Under the pieces are notes generated by a model. It saw only the letters and a list, made by a program, of their open reading frames with translations, was not told the DNA's origin and made no database searches. This document shows, piece by piece, positions 15,458 through 23,383 of a stretch of 24,773 nucleotides of DNA. The translations under genes and the position numbers were made by a program. The stretch comes from JAFDCJ01 sp049669725. Lineage in GTDB: Bacteria; Desulfobacterota; Desulfobacteria; Desulfobacterales; JAFDCJ01. Every line of letters begins with the position of its first letter. The stretch's first letter is position 1. The DNA is taken from contig JBATKU010000333.1 of the NCBI GenBank assembly GCA_049669725.1, positions 1 through 24,773 on the forward strand, written 5' to 3'.

Positions 15458-16660
15458 TCAATCTTTATATAGCGTAAACAGTTTCACTGCCAGCGGTTGA
15501 GATGGGTTGGCCGGGTTGATATCCAGAAACCAGGAACGTATGGAACCGTCGACCCTTTGCCGGTACAACGCCATGGCTAACCGCAAGCAAAGAAAGATGC
15601 TGGTGATTACCGTCCAGACGGCCACCGCTGCCAACCCACCATCCGGACGACCCAGAAGGGCGCCTGCTGTCAGAAATATCATACAGGGATTGCGCCGGGC
15701 GGTGATCAGGCGGAAATAGGAATCAACCGGCCGCCAGCAAAATAATCCGAATTTACCCAGCCATGCCAGGAACACCCCTTCCACCAGCCGACCGACACCG
15801 TAACCGGCGACTATCAGCCATCCGGCGGCAGCAAGCGATATCCCGAGAATATCCAGTTGAGCAACACCCAGACCCACCCCCCAGAGAATGTACCAGATCG
15901 GCGGATGCACCAAATCAATGAGGTGATCGAAATAATGCCCGAACCGGCTGGAGGTAACTGTAACCCGGGCCAGCTTACCGTCCACGGTATCTAAAAAGGT
16001 CATCAACCAGCCTGCCAGCAGCCCCCAGCCATACCACCCGCGAGCGAAAAAATAGCCGGCAATGATGACCAGAACCAAACCGATAATGGTTACGTGATTC
16101 GGTCTCAGCCCCAGGCGTACACACAGGCCGACAACCCATCGGGCGGGACGCGGCCATGCCCACTTGGTAACCAGATCGGTTACTCCTTTATAAGACCAAT
16201 CAAAAAGCCTGCGTTCCAGGTTTTGCTGATTTTGGGAGGTAATCGGCAGTACGAATGGGGGTTCGAACTTCAGTAAACGCTCTTGAAAAGATATGGAAAG
16301 TGTTTCCAGAGTCTCGGTTTTTACCTCCGGAAGTGATTGGCCACTATCGGTACCTTTTATAATATCAGCAATCAGTCCGGCCAGATGGGAGTCGACTTTG
16401 GCAGCCACAATTCTATAATTCTGGTCTTCCGATACCTGCAGCAGAACATCCTGGGAATCAATCATATATTTGATCACCCGATCGTCAAACAGGTAATCGC
16501 CCCGCAACAAGATAACCGCGCCGCTTTCAGGCAGCGAAGCAATATCATCAACAATACGCGTAACACCGGCACTGTTGAGTACACGCCGTATACGTTGAGG
16601 AGATGTCAATCCCCAGTGTTGCACCGGACTCTCTTTGATAATGTGCGCATATATTGTCAT
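15458..16660 (-). CDS. CDP-alcohol phosphatidyltransferase with degenerate nucleotidyltransferase-like N-terminal domain
   Basis: A 400-residue integral membrane enzyme. From about residue 224 it has the full catalytic signature DTVDGKLAR...G...D...D (D224, D227, G228, A231, R232, G241, D245, D249), with surrounding membrane helices (about 187-207, 211-222, and several later). Such enzymes join a CDP-activated alcohol or lipid to a second alcohol with loss of CMP. Residues 1-150 are extra: RGDYLFDD (53-60) resembles the GD(x)LF strand of NTP transferases, as in fused inositol-phosphate cytidylyltransferase/phosphodiester synthases, but no GGxGxR loop is present, so this part is probably not catalytic alone. 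I chose the ATG at 16660 with AGGA 9 nt upstream; a TTG at 16699 is in frame. First gene of the lipid operon. Confidence 0.88.
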   Translation of the reverse strand: MTIYAHIIKESPVQHWGLTSPQRIRRVLNSAGVTRIVDDIASLPESGAVILLRGDYLFDDRVIKYMIDSQDVLLQVSEDQNYRIVAAKVDSHLAGLIADIIKGTDSGQSLPEVKTETLETLSISFQERLLKFEPPFVLPITSQNQQNLERRLFDWSYKGVTDLVTKWAWPRPARWVVGLCVRLGLRPNHVTIIGLVLVIIAGYFFARGWYGWGLLAGWLMTFLDTVDGKLARVTVTSSRFGHYFDHLIDLVHPPIWYILWGVGLGVAQLDILGISLAAAGWLIVAGYGVGRLVEGVFLAWLGKFGLFCWRPVDSYFRLITARRNPCMIFLTAGALLGRPDGGLAAVAVWTVITSIFLCLRLAMALYRQRVDGSIRSWFLDINPANPSQPLAVKLFTLYKD

Positions 16661-16701
16661 GGCAAATTTTCCTATCCGCGTGTTGCAATCGATACCCAAA
16701 T

Positions 16702-16731
16702 CCTATAAAAGTTAGTTCGCTGCGCTGACAA
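16702..16731 (-). promoter_or_regulatory. Candidate sigma70-type promoter of the lipid operon
   Basis: On the minus strand, TTGTCA (-35, at 16731-16726) and TATAGG (-10, at 16707-16702) are separated by 18 nt and lie about 40 nt before the ATG at 16660. The -10 box matches at only four of six positions. The divergent metallophosphoesterase gene starts about 90 nt away. Confidence 0.3.
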
Positions 16732-16816
16732 ATGGCAGATGGATGTGGCATAAACTCCGAAATTGAAAAAAAATTATTTTCACTAAATTGTACGATCTCC
16801 GATAAGGTAATTCGTG

Positions 16817-17797
16817 ATGGTTGCTGTAATGCTTGATCCTGTTGATATGGCCGACAATCCAGTCGGCGGCGACGCCTTTGCGCTGGCCCATATTTCCGAT
16901 CCGCATATATCCTGTATGGCCGATATCCGGTTTGCGGAACTTCAGGGCAAACGTTTTTTCGGGTACTTGAAATGGCGCCTGCATCGCAGCGCCGAACACC
17001 GGGAAATGGTGCTTTCAGCTCTGCGGGATGACCTTGCCCAAACCAACCCCGATCATATTGCGGTTACCGGCGATCTGACCCACCTGAGCCTGCCGGCTGA
17101 ATTTCGTCAAACCCGCCTGTGGCTGGAATCATTGGGAACTCCTGACAAAGTTACTGTTATCCCCGGCAACCACGATTCCTATGTCAAAACCGTCTGGCAG
17201 CAGACCCTGGCCCACTGGACCGATTTCATGCTCTCGGATGAGGCTGATTTCGGAGACAATCCCGCGTCAGGCTTTGAAAGCATCTTTCCCAGTTTGCGTA
17301 TACGGGGACGTATTGCCTTAATTGGTGTCTGCACAGCTCTGCCGACTGCACCGCATCTGGCTGTCGGCACCATTGGGGACCGGCAGCTGCAAAAGCTGAA
17401 AACCCTTCTGGCCATCACCGCCGATCGAAATCTTTTCAGAGTATTGCTGATCCACCATCCGCCGGCACCGGGCACGGTCAGCTGGCGCAAGCGGCTTACC
17501 GATGCACCTGCTTTGCAGTCGCTGATAGCCCGTTACGGAGCAGAGTTGGTCCTGCACGGCCATGCCCATAAAACCGACCTGAATAAGCTAAAAACCCCGG
17601 ACGGCCATGTTGCGGTCATCGGGGTACCGTCGGCGTCGGCGATAGGTCGCACGCCGCAGCGCCAGGCCCGGTATTTTACCTATCACATTGCACCCCGACC
17701 CTCAGGCTGGCACTTGCGGCTGACCGCACGCGTTTATTCACCTGGTGAAAATCGATTTATTGCAGAACACCAACACCCGTTTAGCCGGTTACCATAA
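16817..17797 (+). CDS. Calcineurin-like metallophosphoesterase
   Basis: A 326-residue phosphoesterase with the complete metal-site set in order: SDPH (D28, H30), TGDLTHL, PGNHDSY, IHHPP and HGHAH. The phosphatase core extends over about residues 22-270; there is no signal peptide, so a cytoplasmic or membrane-face role is likely. Relatives include LpxH-type UDP-diacylglucosamine pyrophosphatases and cyclic-nucleotide phosphodiesterases. It is divergent from the lipid operon and may act on a pathway intermediate, such as removing a terminal phosphate or cleaving a CDP compound (inference). It starts at an ATG preceded by one GTG in frame; AAGG lies upstream. Its last 17 nt overlap the end of the convergent lptG gene. 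Confidence 0.88.
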   Translation: MVAVMLDPVDMADNPVGGDAFALAHISDPHISCMADIRFAELQGKRFFGYLKWRLHRSAEHREMVLSALRDDLAQTNPDHIAVTGDLTHLSLPAEFRQTRLWLESLGTPDKVTVIPGNHDSYVKTVWQQTLAHWTDFMLSDEADFGDNPASGFESIFPSLRIRGRIALIGVCTALPTAPHLAVGTIGDRQLQKLKTLLAITADRNLFRVLLIHHPPAPGTVSWRKRLTDAPALQSLIARYGAELVLHGHAHKTDLNKLKTPDGHVAVIGVPSASAIGRTPQRQARYFTYHIAPRPSGWHLRLTARVYSPGENRFIAEHQHPFSRLP

Positions 17798-18860
17798 TCG
17801 TGCGACGCAATTGCCACATGGCGATACCGGAAATAAGCACCACCGGTGCCATGGCCGTTATAACCGGATGGAGGTTCAGCAAAAGCCCCAAATGAACGGC
17901 AAGCTGGTCGGCAAAATAGAGTGCAATCCCCACAAAGGTGCCTAATACTATCCGCTTGCCGGCAGTAACCTTACGGCTTGATCCGAAAATAAAAGGAAGT
18001 GCCAGTAAAAGCATGGCCCCGGTGGTCAGCGGAAGGCTCAATTTACGCCACAGGGCCAGCGCATAACGATCTGCATTTTGTCCGCTCTCCTTCATTGCCC
18101 GGATATACCGGTGCAAATCGGCAGCGGACAGGCTGCTGGCCGGAAGCTCCAGGATATCAACCTGATCTGAGCTTAGAAACGAGTCCAGCGCAAAACTTGT
18201 AATCTGCCGGGTCACAATACCCTGCTCGGTAAATGTTTTTAAGGTGATTCCCCGGAGCAACCATTGGTTGTTATCCAGGATGCTCGCCTCCTGGGCATGG
18301 GTAAACTTTTTGAGTCGTCCCTCACCATCCGATTCGAATATATCAACATCAGCGGCAGCGCCGCCGTAAAGGGTTTTTCCGACGTGGATGTATGAATCAC
18401 CCCGGCGGGCCCAAAATCCCTGTTTTGTAACGGTGACACCGGTATCGGAAAGCGCCAGCGAACGCCGGGTGCGGGCCAGCTCATCCATAAGGGGCACCGC
18501 TATCTCAGCCAGCATCAATGTTACCAGCATCAGAATGGACCCGGTGGCCAGCACCGACAGGCATATCCGCTTTGCGGACATGCCACCGGCCTGCATGGCG
18601 AGAAGTTCTCGATTGTCGGCCAGCAAACCCAGCGCGATAATGCCTCCCAACAAAGTGCTGATCGGCATTAAATCAAGCATCCGCCGGGGCAGGGTCAAAC
18701 AGACAAATACGACCACATCCGAGATTTGATAGCTTCCTTTGCCGACATCATTCAGCTGGGACATCAACTCAAAAAAACTGAACAATACCAGCAAGATGCA
18801 GATTATCAGTCCAAAGCTTCGTAAAAAGGAGCTGCCTATATACCGATCAAGTGTTTTCAT
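17781..18860 (-). CDS. lptG: LPS export permease LptG
   Basis: A 359-residue inner-membrane protein of the LptF/LptG family, with the usual layout: MKTLDRYIGSSFLRSF cytoplasmic start, three N-terminal helices, a periplasmic beta-jellyroll-like domain (about residues 120-260), and three C-terminal helices ending in a long basic tail. PRRMLDLMPISTLLGGIIALG is the typical TM2-3 region. With LptF and the ATPase LptB it moves lipopolysaccharide from the inner membrane to the periplasmic bridge. It lies downstream of lptF in the same direction after a 59-nt gap and converges with the metallophosphoesterase gene. Its presence shows that the cell exports LPS or a similar lipid. Confidence 0.93.
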   Translation of the reverse strand: MKTLDRYIGSSFLRSFGLIICILLVLFSFFELMSQLNDVGKGSYQISDVVVFVCLTLPRRMLDLMPISTLLGGIIALGLLADNRELLAMQAGGMSAKRICLSVLATGSILMLVTLMLAEIAVPLMDELARTRRSLALSDTGVTVTKQGFWARRGDSYIHVGKTLYGGAAADVDIFESDGEGRLKKFTHAQEASILDNNQWLLRGITLKTFTEQGIVTRQITSFALDSFLSSDQVDILELPASSLSAADLHRYIRAMKESGQNADRYALALWRKLSLPLTTGAMLLLALPFIFGSSRKVTAGKRIVLGTFVGIALYFADQLAVHLGLLLNLHPVITAMAPVVLISGIAMWQLRRTIMVTG

Positions 18861-18919
18861 TGTAACCGTTCACCGGTTCAGGGTTCACCGTTCTGGGTTA
18901 TCTTTCTTCGAACGGTGCT

Positions 18920-20050
18920 TTATCTCTGTCGCCAGCGGAACACCAGCGGCGGCTGCCATAACAGCAGCAGCAGCAATCCTGCCAGCAGCAGTTGGACCCA
19001 CCATATGCCGGGAAGGGTATCGAGGATGCCTTTCTCGACCCATTTCTTGATGATGGCACTCAGGTTGTAGTAAAAAGCAAAAATTACCACGGCCATCATC
19101 ACTTTGGCATACTTACCCCGGCGGGGAGACGAACGGCTCAGGGGTACACCGATCAATGCCAGCAATATTGTCGCCAGCGGTGTGGACAGCCGCCATTGTA
19201 ATTCGGCGATCTCCTCGATGTCATCCGAAAATGCGAGTGATCCGGTTGAGGCCGCCTTGATGCGGTACTTGGGCTTGATTTTTTCACTGGATACCAGGGG
19301 CATGGCGGATTGCTCAAATTGTATGATTCGCCCTTTTTTCCCCCGGCGGGGAAACTCATACAAATGACCATCGGTAAAAACAATGACTTGCTTGCCGGTG
19401 GCTGGTTCCAAATGCTGACTGGCCTTCTCGGCATAAATGACCTGCAGGTTGTCGTCGCGTTCGGTTCGGATAAAGACCCGCTTGGCTTTATCTTTTTGCT
19501 GATCCACCTTTTCAGCGAAAATAACCCGTGCACCATCCTCTATTTCATAAAAAGTTCCGCCTTTCATTCGTGTGAGATCAAAATTGGCTCTAGCCTGAGC
19601 CCTTAACCTGAAAAACTGTTGGTAGGCCCAGGGACGGATATATAGTGACAGGCAGGAAACAACCACCGCAATCACCAGCGATACCATAAAAACGGGCCGC
19701 AACACCCGGGCCTTGCTGACGCCGCAGGCAGACAGGGCCGTCATCTCGGAATCTTTATACATCCGCCCGAAAGCGATCACCACGCAGAGATACAGGGTGG
19801 TTGGCAGCAGCACCTCCAGGGCAATGGCAATCTTGAGCAAAATAAAAAAGAAGACCGTAGTGCCCGGAAGCTGACCGTTGACGGCATCCGCCAGATAGCG
19901 GGTGGCGGTGTAGCAGCCAAAAATAAAAATTAAAACCACACAGATTGTCATCGTGGGCTTTATGATTTCCCGCATTATGTAACGGTCGATAATCAATTTT
20001 TTCCCATTTAAAAAAGCGTTCCTTGGCACTGTGAGCTCAGAACGCTTCAT
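18920..20050 (-). CDS. lptF: LPS export permease LptF
   Basis: A 376-residue LptF/LptG-family permease. LIIDRYIMREIIKP is the classic LptF N-terminus, LEVLLPTTLYLCVVIAFGRMYKDSEMTALSACGVS is the TM2 region with the coupling segment that contacts LptB, and LSTPLATILLALIGVPLSRSSPRRGKY is the conserved C-terminal helix region. It pairs with LptG encoded just downstream. The start is not certain: the ATG at 20050 has no clear ribosome site, while a TTG at 19996 (giving LIIDRY near the start, as in relatives) has GGGA about 6 nt before it. A MarR-type gene lies 173 nt upstream in the same direction. Confidence 0.93.
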   Translation of the reverse strand: MKRSELTVPRNAFLNGKKLIIDRYIMREIIKPTMTICVVLIFIFGCYTATRYLADAVNGQLPGTTVFFFILLKIAIALEVLLPTTLYLCVVIAFGRMYKDSEMTALSACGVSKARVLRPVFMVSLVIAVVVSCLSLYIRPWAYQQFFRLRAQARANFDLTRMKGGTFYEIEDGARVIFAEKVDQQKDKAKRVFIRTERDDNLQVIYAEKASQHLEPATGKQVIVFTDGHLYEFPRRGKKGRIIQFEQSAMPLVSSEKIKPKYRIKAASTGSLAFSDDIEEIAELQWRLSTPLATILLALIGVPLSRSSPRRGKYAKVMMAVVIFAFYYNLSAIIKKWVEKGILDTLPGIWWVQLLLAGLLLLLLWQPPLVFRWRQR

Positions 20051-20223
20051 CGGATTTGCGACAATAAGTATAATTAAGTAAGCAGGTTATAAAAAATCCA
20101 CCTCAGCTACGCGGCAGGCGTCTCAGCACGATTGCCTCACATGCTGAAATTTTTTTTCATTTCGAACTTTTCATATTTGATCCATTCAAATAAAAAATGC
20201 AACTGATTTTCAAGTAAAACAGC

Positions 20224-20688
20224 TTATCTGCTATCGAGGTTCAGTCCGAGAGTTTTATCGAAAAAGCCTATGGCGTTTTCTAAAATCTCCTGAAAATATT
20301 CGACTTGATCCGGAGACAGGCCCAGGGACACGGTCACGGTCCCAAATACCTCCGATTGGGTGCGTTTTATTTCTTCCAGTACTTTTTTACCTTTTTCGGT
20401 TAGAGAAACAGTAGTAACCCTCTGATTTTCTGGAAGTATTTTTTTATCGACAAGTTTTTTATCCTTCCATAACTTGGTAATGGTCGTGGAAATCGTACTG
20501 TTGCTGACGGTTGGGTAGAGGCTTCCTATCTCGGATATGCTCATATCACCCTTCATACCGACCAGCTCCAGTATCAGGGTTTCGCGATCGGTTAAGTCAC
20601 CCACTTTTTGCTCTGAAATCTTAGAGGCGATATACAACCGTACCCTAAAAGCCATATCATATATCAGCTTTTCTGTATTATTTTTCAT
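20224..20688 (-). CDS. MarR-type winged-helix regulator (paralogue of the one at the right edge)
   Basis: A 154-residue MarR-family protein. The helix-turn-helix region SISEIGSLYPTVSNSTISTTITKLWKDKKLVDKK and the wing ILPENQRVTTVSLTEKGKKVL are clear, flanked by dimerisation helices. GGGGAG sits a few nt before the ATG. Its promoter (20742-20770) contains a 13-bp palindrome over the -10 box, so it is probably autoregulated. It is about 70% identical by eye to the partial gene at 24328-24773. MarR proteins usually respond to small molecules or redox cues; the signal here is unknown. Targets could include lptF/lptG downstream and the lipid genes around it. Confidence 0.88.
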   Translation of the reverse strand: MKNNTEKLIYDMAFRVRLYIASKISEQKVGDLTDRETLILELVGMKGDMSISEIGSLYPTVSNSTISTTITKLWKDKKLVDKKILPENQRVTTVSLTEKGKKVLEEIKRTQSEVFGTVTVSLGLSPDQVEYFQEILENAIGFFDKTLGLNLDSR

Positions 20689-20738
20689 CGGCTCCCCTTG
20701 GCAGATCTAAAGTCATCCCCAATGCAGTTTGCATGAAA

Positions 20739-20751
20739 GTATTTATAATAC
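20739..20751. promoter_or_regulatory. Palindrome GTATT-TAT-AATAC over the -10 box, candidate MarR operator
   Basis: A perfect 13-bp palindrome placed over the -10 element of the MarR gene promoter, where a repressor would block polymerase. It shares GTAT-N5-ATAC and the flanking TAATACAA with the palindrome at 2698-2714. Confidence 0.45.
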
Positions 20752-20770
20752 AAAAAATATGATTTGTAAA
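20742..20770 (-). promoter_or_regulatory. Sigma70-type promoter of the MarR gene
   Basis: On the minus strand, TTTACA (20770-20765), a 17-nt spacer and TATAAA (20747-20742), five of six matches in each box. The transcript would start near 20735, giving a leader of about 47 nt before the ATG at 20688. Confidence 0.6.
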
Positions 20771-21108
20771 GAGTTGTCTTGCAGGAAATAAGTATTTTTT
20801 TAATATTTTAAATTAAAAACTATTTAAAATTTGTACAATTTAAAATTATAATATATTGAACTAAGTTTTATATAAATTGTCGTAAATTTCAATTAATTAA
20901 ATTTAATCCACCATACGCCTTTAAAATAATCGGCAATGGCCGTATCAGTATCATCACACCAAAGACGAACCATTTAAACCGTCTGTCTGAATATGCACAA
21001 ATGCCGCCTGATTTACGGGTTGACCTGAACAAACAACCTGTGTAACATGTTGCCTTTAAACTCTCAAATACCTGTAAAAACTCTAACAACCAACGCGAGA
21101 CGTTTGTC
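20771..21108. other. AT-rich divergent intergenic region
   Basis: The first 130 nt (to about 20900) are strongly AT-rich with runs such as TTTAAAATT, typical of upstream promoter DNA. The rest has ordinary composition and a minus-strand open frame of 73 codons (20889-21110) that would overlap the start of the divergent GNAT gene; I do not support it as a gene. No repeat is seen here. Confidence 0.4.
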
Positions 21109-22281
21109 ATGAACCCTGATCAGGCGCAACAATCTCCCCCGGATAAAAAATCAAGCCCGTTAAATATCGTTAAAGTCGAAAACCGAGAAACCCTTAATGA
21201 ATTTATACGTCTGTTGTGGCCGCTCTATAAGGACGACCCGGCATGGGTGCCGCCGCTGATACTGGATCGGCGCATGCAGCTGGCACCCAAAAACCCTTAT
21301 TTCGCGCATGCCAGTTTTTCATCCTGGGTCGCCTACCGGGACGGAAAAGCGGTGGGACGCATCAGCGCTCAGGTGGACCAACTCCATCTCGATCAACACC
21401 AGGACGCCACAGGCTTTTTCGGGATGCTGGAATCAGAAGACAATTCTGAGACTTTCAAGACTCTTCTGGCCACAGCCGAAAACTGGCTGCACGAAAAGGG
21501 CATGCAGCGCGTGGCCGGACCGTATAACCTGTCCATCAACCAGGAACTGGGACTGCTGGTGGAGGGTTTTGATACCCCTCCCGTGGTAATGATGGGGCAC
21601 GCTCTGCCCTACTATGCCGAGCATATCGAGGAGAATGGATATCGCAAGGAAAAAGACCTGCTGGCCTACATCATCGACACCAACTTTAAGCACCCACGAG
21701 CAATGCAGGCGATTTTGACCAGGGCCCAAAATAGGATCGCAACACGATCCCTGCGTAAATCTGATTTCAAAGCAGAATTAAATATTATTCGAGACATTTT
21801 CAATGACGCCTGGTCGCAAAACTGGGGATTTACCCCGTGGACCAACGCCGAGTTCCAACATCTGGGCAAAGACCTGAAAATGCTGGTGGATGAAGATCTG
21901 ATATCATTCGCCTCAGTCGACGGTGAGCCGGCAGCTTTTATGGTCATATTGCCGAATATCAACGAGGCCATCCGGGACCTTAACGGAAGGTTGCTGCCCT
22001 TTGGTTGGCTCAAACTTCTCTGGCGTCTTAAAGTGAAATACCCAGAAACAGCAAGGATCCCTTTAATGGGGGTGCGCTCCCGATATCATGACAGCCTGCT
22101 GGGTGCTGCGCTCGCCTTTTCAGTGATCGCCGCCCTGCAGCCGCCTGCCGTTAAACACGGTATAAAAAAACTGGAGCTGTCCTGGATCCTGGAAGACAAC
22201 AAGGGCATGCGCAATATTCTCGAGGCCATCGGCGGCCAGATTTATAAAACCTATCGAATCTATAGTAAGGAACTTGAATGA
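21109..22281 (+). CDS. Long GNAT-fold N-acyltransferase resembling bacterial ceramide synthase (bCerS) family
   Basis: A 390-residue soluble protein. The conserved blocks WPLYKDDPAWVPPL (about 36-49), KNPYFAHA, GKAVGRISAQVDQLH, ATGFFGMLESED, GPYNLSINQELGLLVEGFDTPPVVMMGHALPYY and the C-terminal AALQPPAVKHGIKKLELSWILEDNKGMRNILEAIGG match a family long annotated as 'dATP pyrophosphohydrolase/N-acetyltransferase' in alphaproteobacteria. I recall it as including the bacterial ceramide synthase of Caulobacter, which N-acylates a sphingoid base with acyl-CoA. The last block is a GNAT-like acyl-CoA site. No serine palmitoyltransferase lies in this window. It is followed by a MobA-like gene that often accompanies this family (from memory). 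The ATG has no strong ribosome site. Family membership is likely; ceramide synthase activity is inference. Confidence 0.75.
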   Translation: MNPDQAQQSPPDKKSSPLNIVKVENRETLNEFIRLLWPLYKDDPAWVPPLILDRRMQLAPKNPYFAHASFSSWVAYRDGKAVGRISAQVDQLHLDQHQDATGFFGMLESEDNSETFKTLLATAENWLHEKGMQRVAGPYNLSINQELGLLVEGFDTPPVVMMGHALPYYAEHIEENGYRKEKDLLAYIIDTNFKHPRAMQAILTRAQNRIATRSLRKSDFKAELNIIRDIFNDAWSQNWGFTPWTNAEFQHLGKDLKMLVDEDLISFASVDGEPAAFMVILPNINEAIRDLNGRLLPFGWLKLLWRLKVKYPETARIPLMGVRSRYHDSLLGAALAFSVIAALQPPAVKHGIKKLELSWILEDNKGMRNILEAIGGQIYKTYRIYSKELE

Positions 22282-22403
22282 AGATTGGATAAATAGTTGA
22301 TTGGTTGATTAGTTGATTAGGTTAAAGGATTTCAATCTATTTTATTATCCGAACTTTTTGAATAAACTCAATCAACTCAATCAACTAATCAACTAATCCT
22401 GCT
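22282..22403. repeat. Inverted repeat of TTGATTAG-type units
   Basis: Left tract 22294-22321 is built of TTGATTGG/TTGATTAG units. Right tract 22365-22398 is built of the complementary CAATCAACT/AATCAACTAATC units. They form an imperfect stem with a loop of about 45 nt between the GNAT and MobA-like genes, ending just before the start codon of the latter. Confidence 0.7.
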
Positions 22404-23216
22404 ATGAACCAATCCCAGCAAAAATTCACCGCCGTTGTGCTTGCTGCTGACCGCGGCCCGGATGATCCTGTGGCCAGAGCTGCCGGTGCACGCTGCAAAT
22501 CAATGGCTCCCATCGACGGTACGCCGATGGTCTTGCGCGTGCTGGACGCCCTTTCAGAATCAACGGCAATAAATGCGCGAATCCTTTGCGGCCCACCCCA
22601 GTCTATTGTAGATCTGGAGCCCGATCTTGCCGCCCGCATCAGATCAGGCGAGGTGGGATGGATGCCAAATCTACAAACCCCCAGTACCAGCGCCTATCAG
22701 GTTTTGCAATCTGTGCCGGAACAAACACCTGTTTTACTGACCACTGCCGATCATGCAATGCTGAGTGCCCGGATTGTCGATTATTTTTGTACCAGTGCAC
22801 GCAGCACCGGTTGTGATGTCGTTGCCGGTGTTGCCCGCCATGAAGCAGTGACAAAAGCGTACCCCCGGACGCAAAGGACCGCCACCCGTTTGCGGGACGG
22901 ATCCTATTGCGGCTGCAACCTGTTTGCCTTTCTCACTCCCCGCGCCCGCCGGGCCGCTGATTTCTGGCGCCAGGTCGAAACCCAACGCAAAAAGCCCCTG
23001 CGCGTCATTCGTATTCTGGGCGTGATGGCAGTGCTGCGGTATCTGTTGGGGCAACTTTCCCTGGCCGAAGCTCTGAATCGCGTATCGCGACGTCTTGGAT
23101 TCAGGGCGGGTGCCGTGGTCATACCGTTTCCGGAAGCAGCCATTGATGTGGATTCGGTCAGTGACTGGAAGCTGGTGCAGGAGATAGTGTCGCGGCAGAG
23201 GTCAGATGACAGATAA
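22404..23216 (+). CDS. MobA-like NTP transferase domain protein
   Basis: A 270-residue nucleotidyltransferase of the MobA-like NTP_transf_3 type. The N-terminus AVVLAADRGPDDPVARAAGARCKSMAPIDGTPM replaces the usual GGxxxRMGxxK loop but keeps a Lys (K at CKS) before a hydrophobic strand. LLTTADHAML gives the metal-binding Asp, and YCGCNLFAF and EAAIDVDSVSDWKLV are family blocks near the end. I recall close homologues next to ceramide-synthase-like genes in alphaproteobacteria, which supports a role in activating a head-group precursor, possibly as a CDP-compound. The substrate is unknown. It follows the GNAT gene in the same direction but is separated by a repeat; no clear ribosome site is seen. 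Its last codons lie in repeat DNA, so the true C-terminus may differ from relatives. Confidence 0.75.
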   Translation: MNQSQQKFTAVVLAADRGPDDPVARAAGARCKSMAPIDGTPMVLRVLDALSESTAINARILCGPPQSIVDLEPDLAARIRSGEVGWMPNLQTPSTSAYQVLQSVPEQTPVLLTTADHAMLSARIVDYFCTSARSTGCDVVAGVARHEAVTKAYPRTQRTATRLRDGSYCGCNLFAFLTPRARRAADFWRQVETQRKKPLRVIRILGVMAVLRYLLGQLSLAEALNRVSRRLGFRAGAVVIPFPEAAIDVDSVSDWKLVQEIVSRQRSDDR

Positions 23217-23383
23217 CAGAGGACGGATGATAGAGGACAGAAATCAGATGACTCGACTGTTAGCTCAGAGAGCGGACGCAGTAAACAGAACTTAGGACGC
23301 AAAGATCAGAGGGCAGATTAAAAACTCAATTTTGTATTACCCTCTGTCTTCTGTCATCTGTTTTCTGTCCTCTGTCTTCTGGT
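23217..23383. repeat. CAGATGACAGA-type inverted repeat tracts between convergent genes
   Basis: From about 23205 to 23255 the top strand repeats units such as CAGATGACAGATAACAGAGG. From 23341 to 23382 it carries the complementary form, CTCTGTCTTCTGTCATCTG and CTGTCCTCTGTCTTCTG. The two tracts could form a long imperfect hairpin between the convergent MobA-like and cytidylyltransferase genes. The ends of both coding regions run into it. Confidence 0.65.

Noticed and set aside
20889..21110. 73-codon minus-strand open frame between the MarR and GNAT genes
   Set aside because: It overlaps the GNAT start on the other strand, has no ribosome site, and shows no family pattern that I can support.
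22284..22400. Possible CRISPR array from repeated TTGATTAG words
   Set aside because: The repeats are 7-8 nt, contiguous and inverted, with no unique spacers of regular length and no cas genes nearby.
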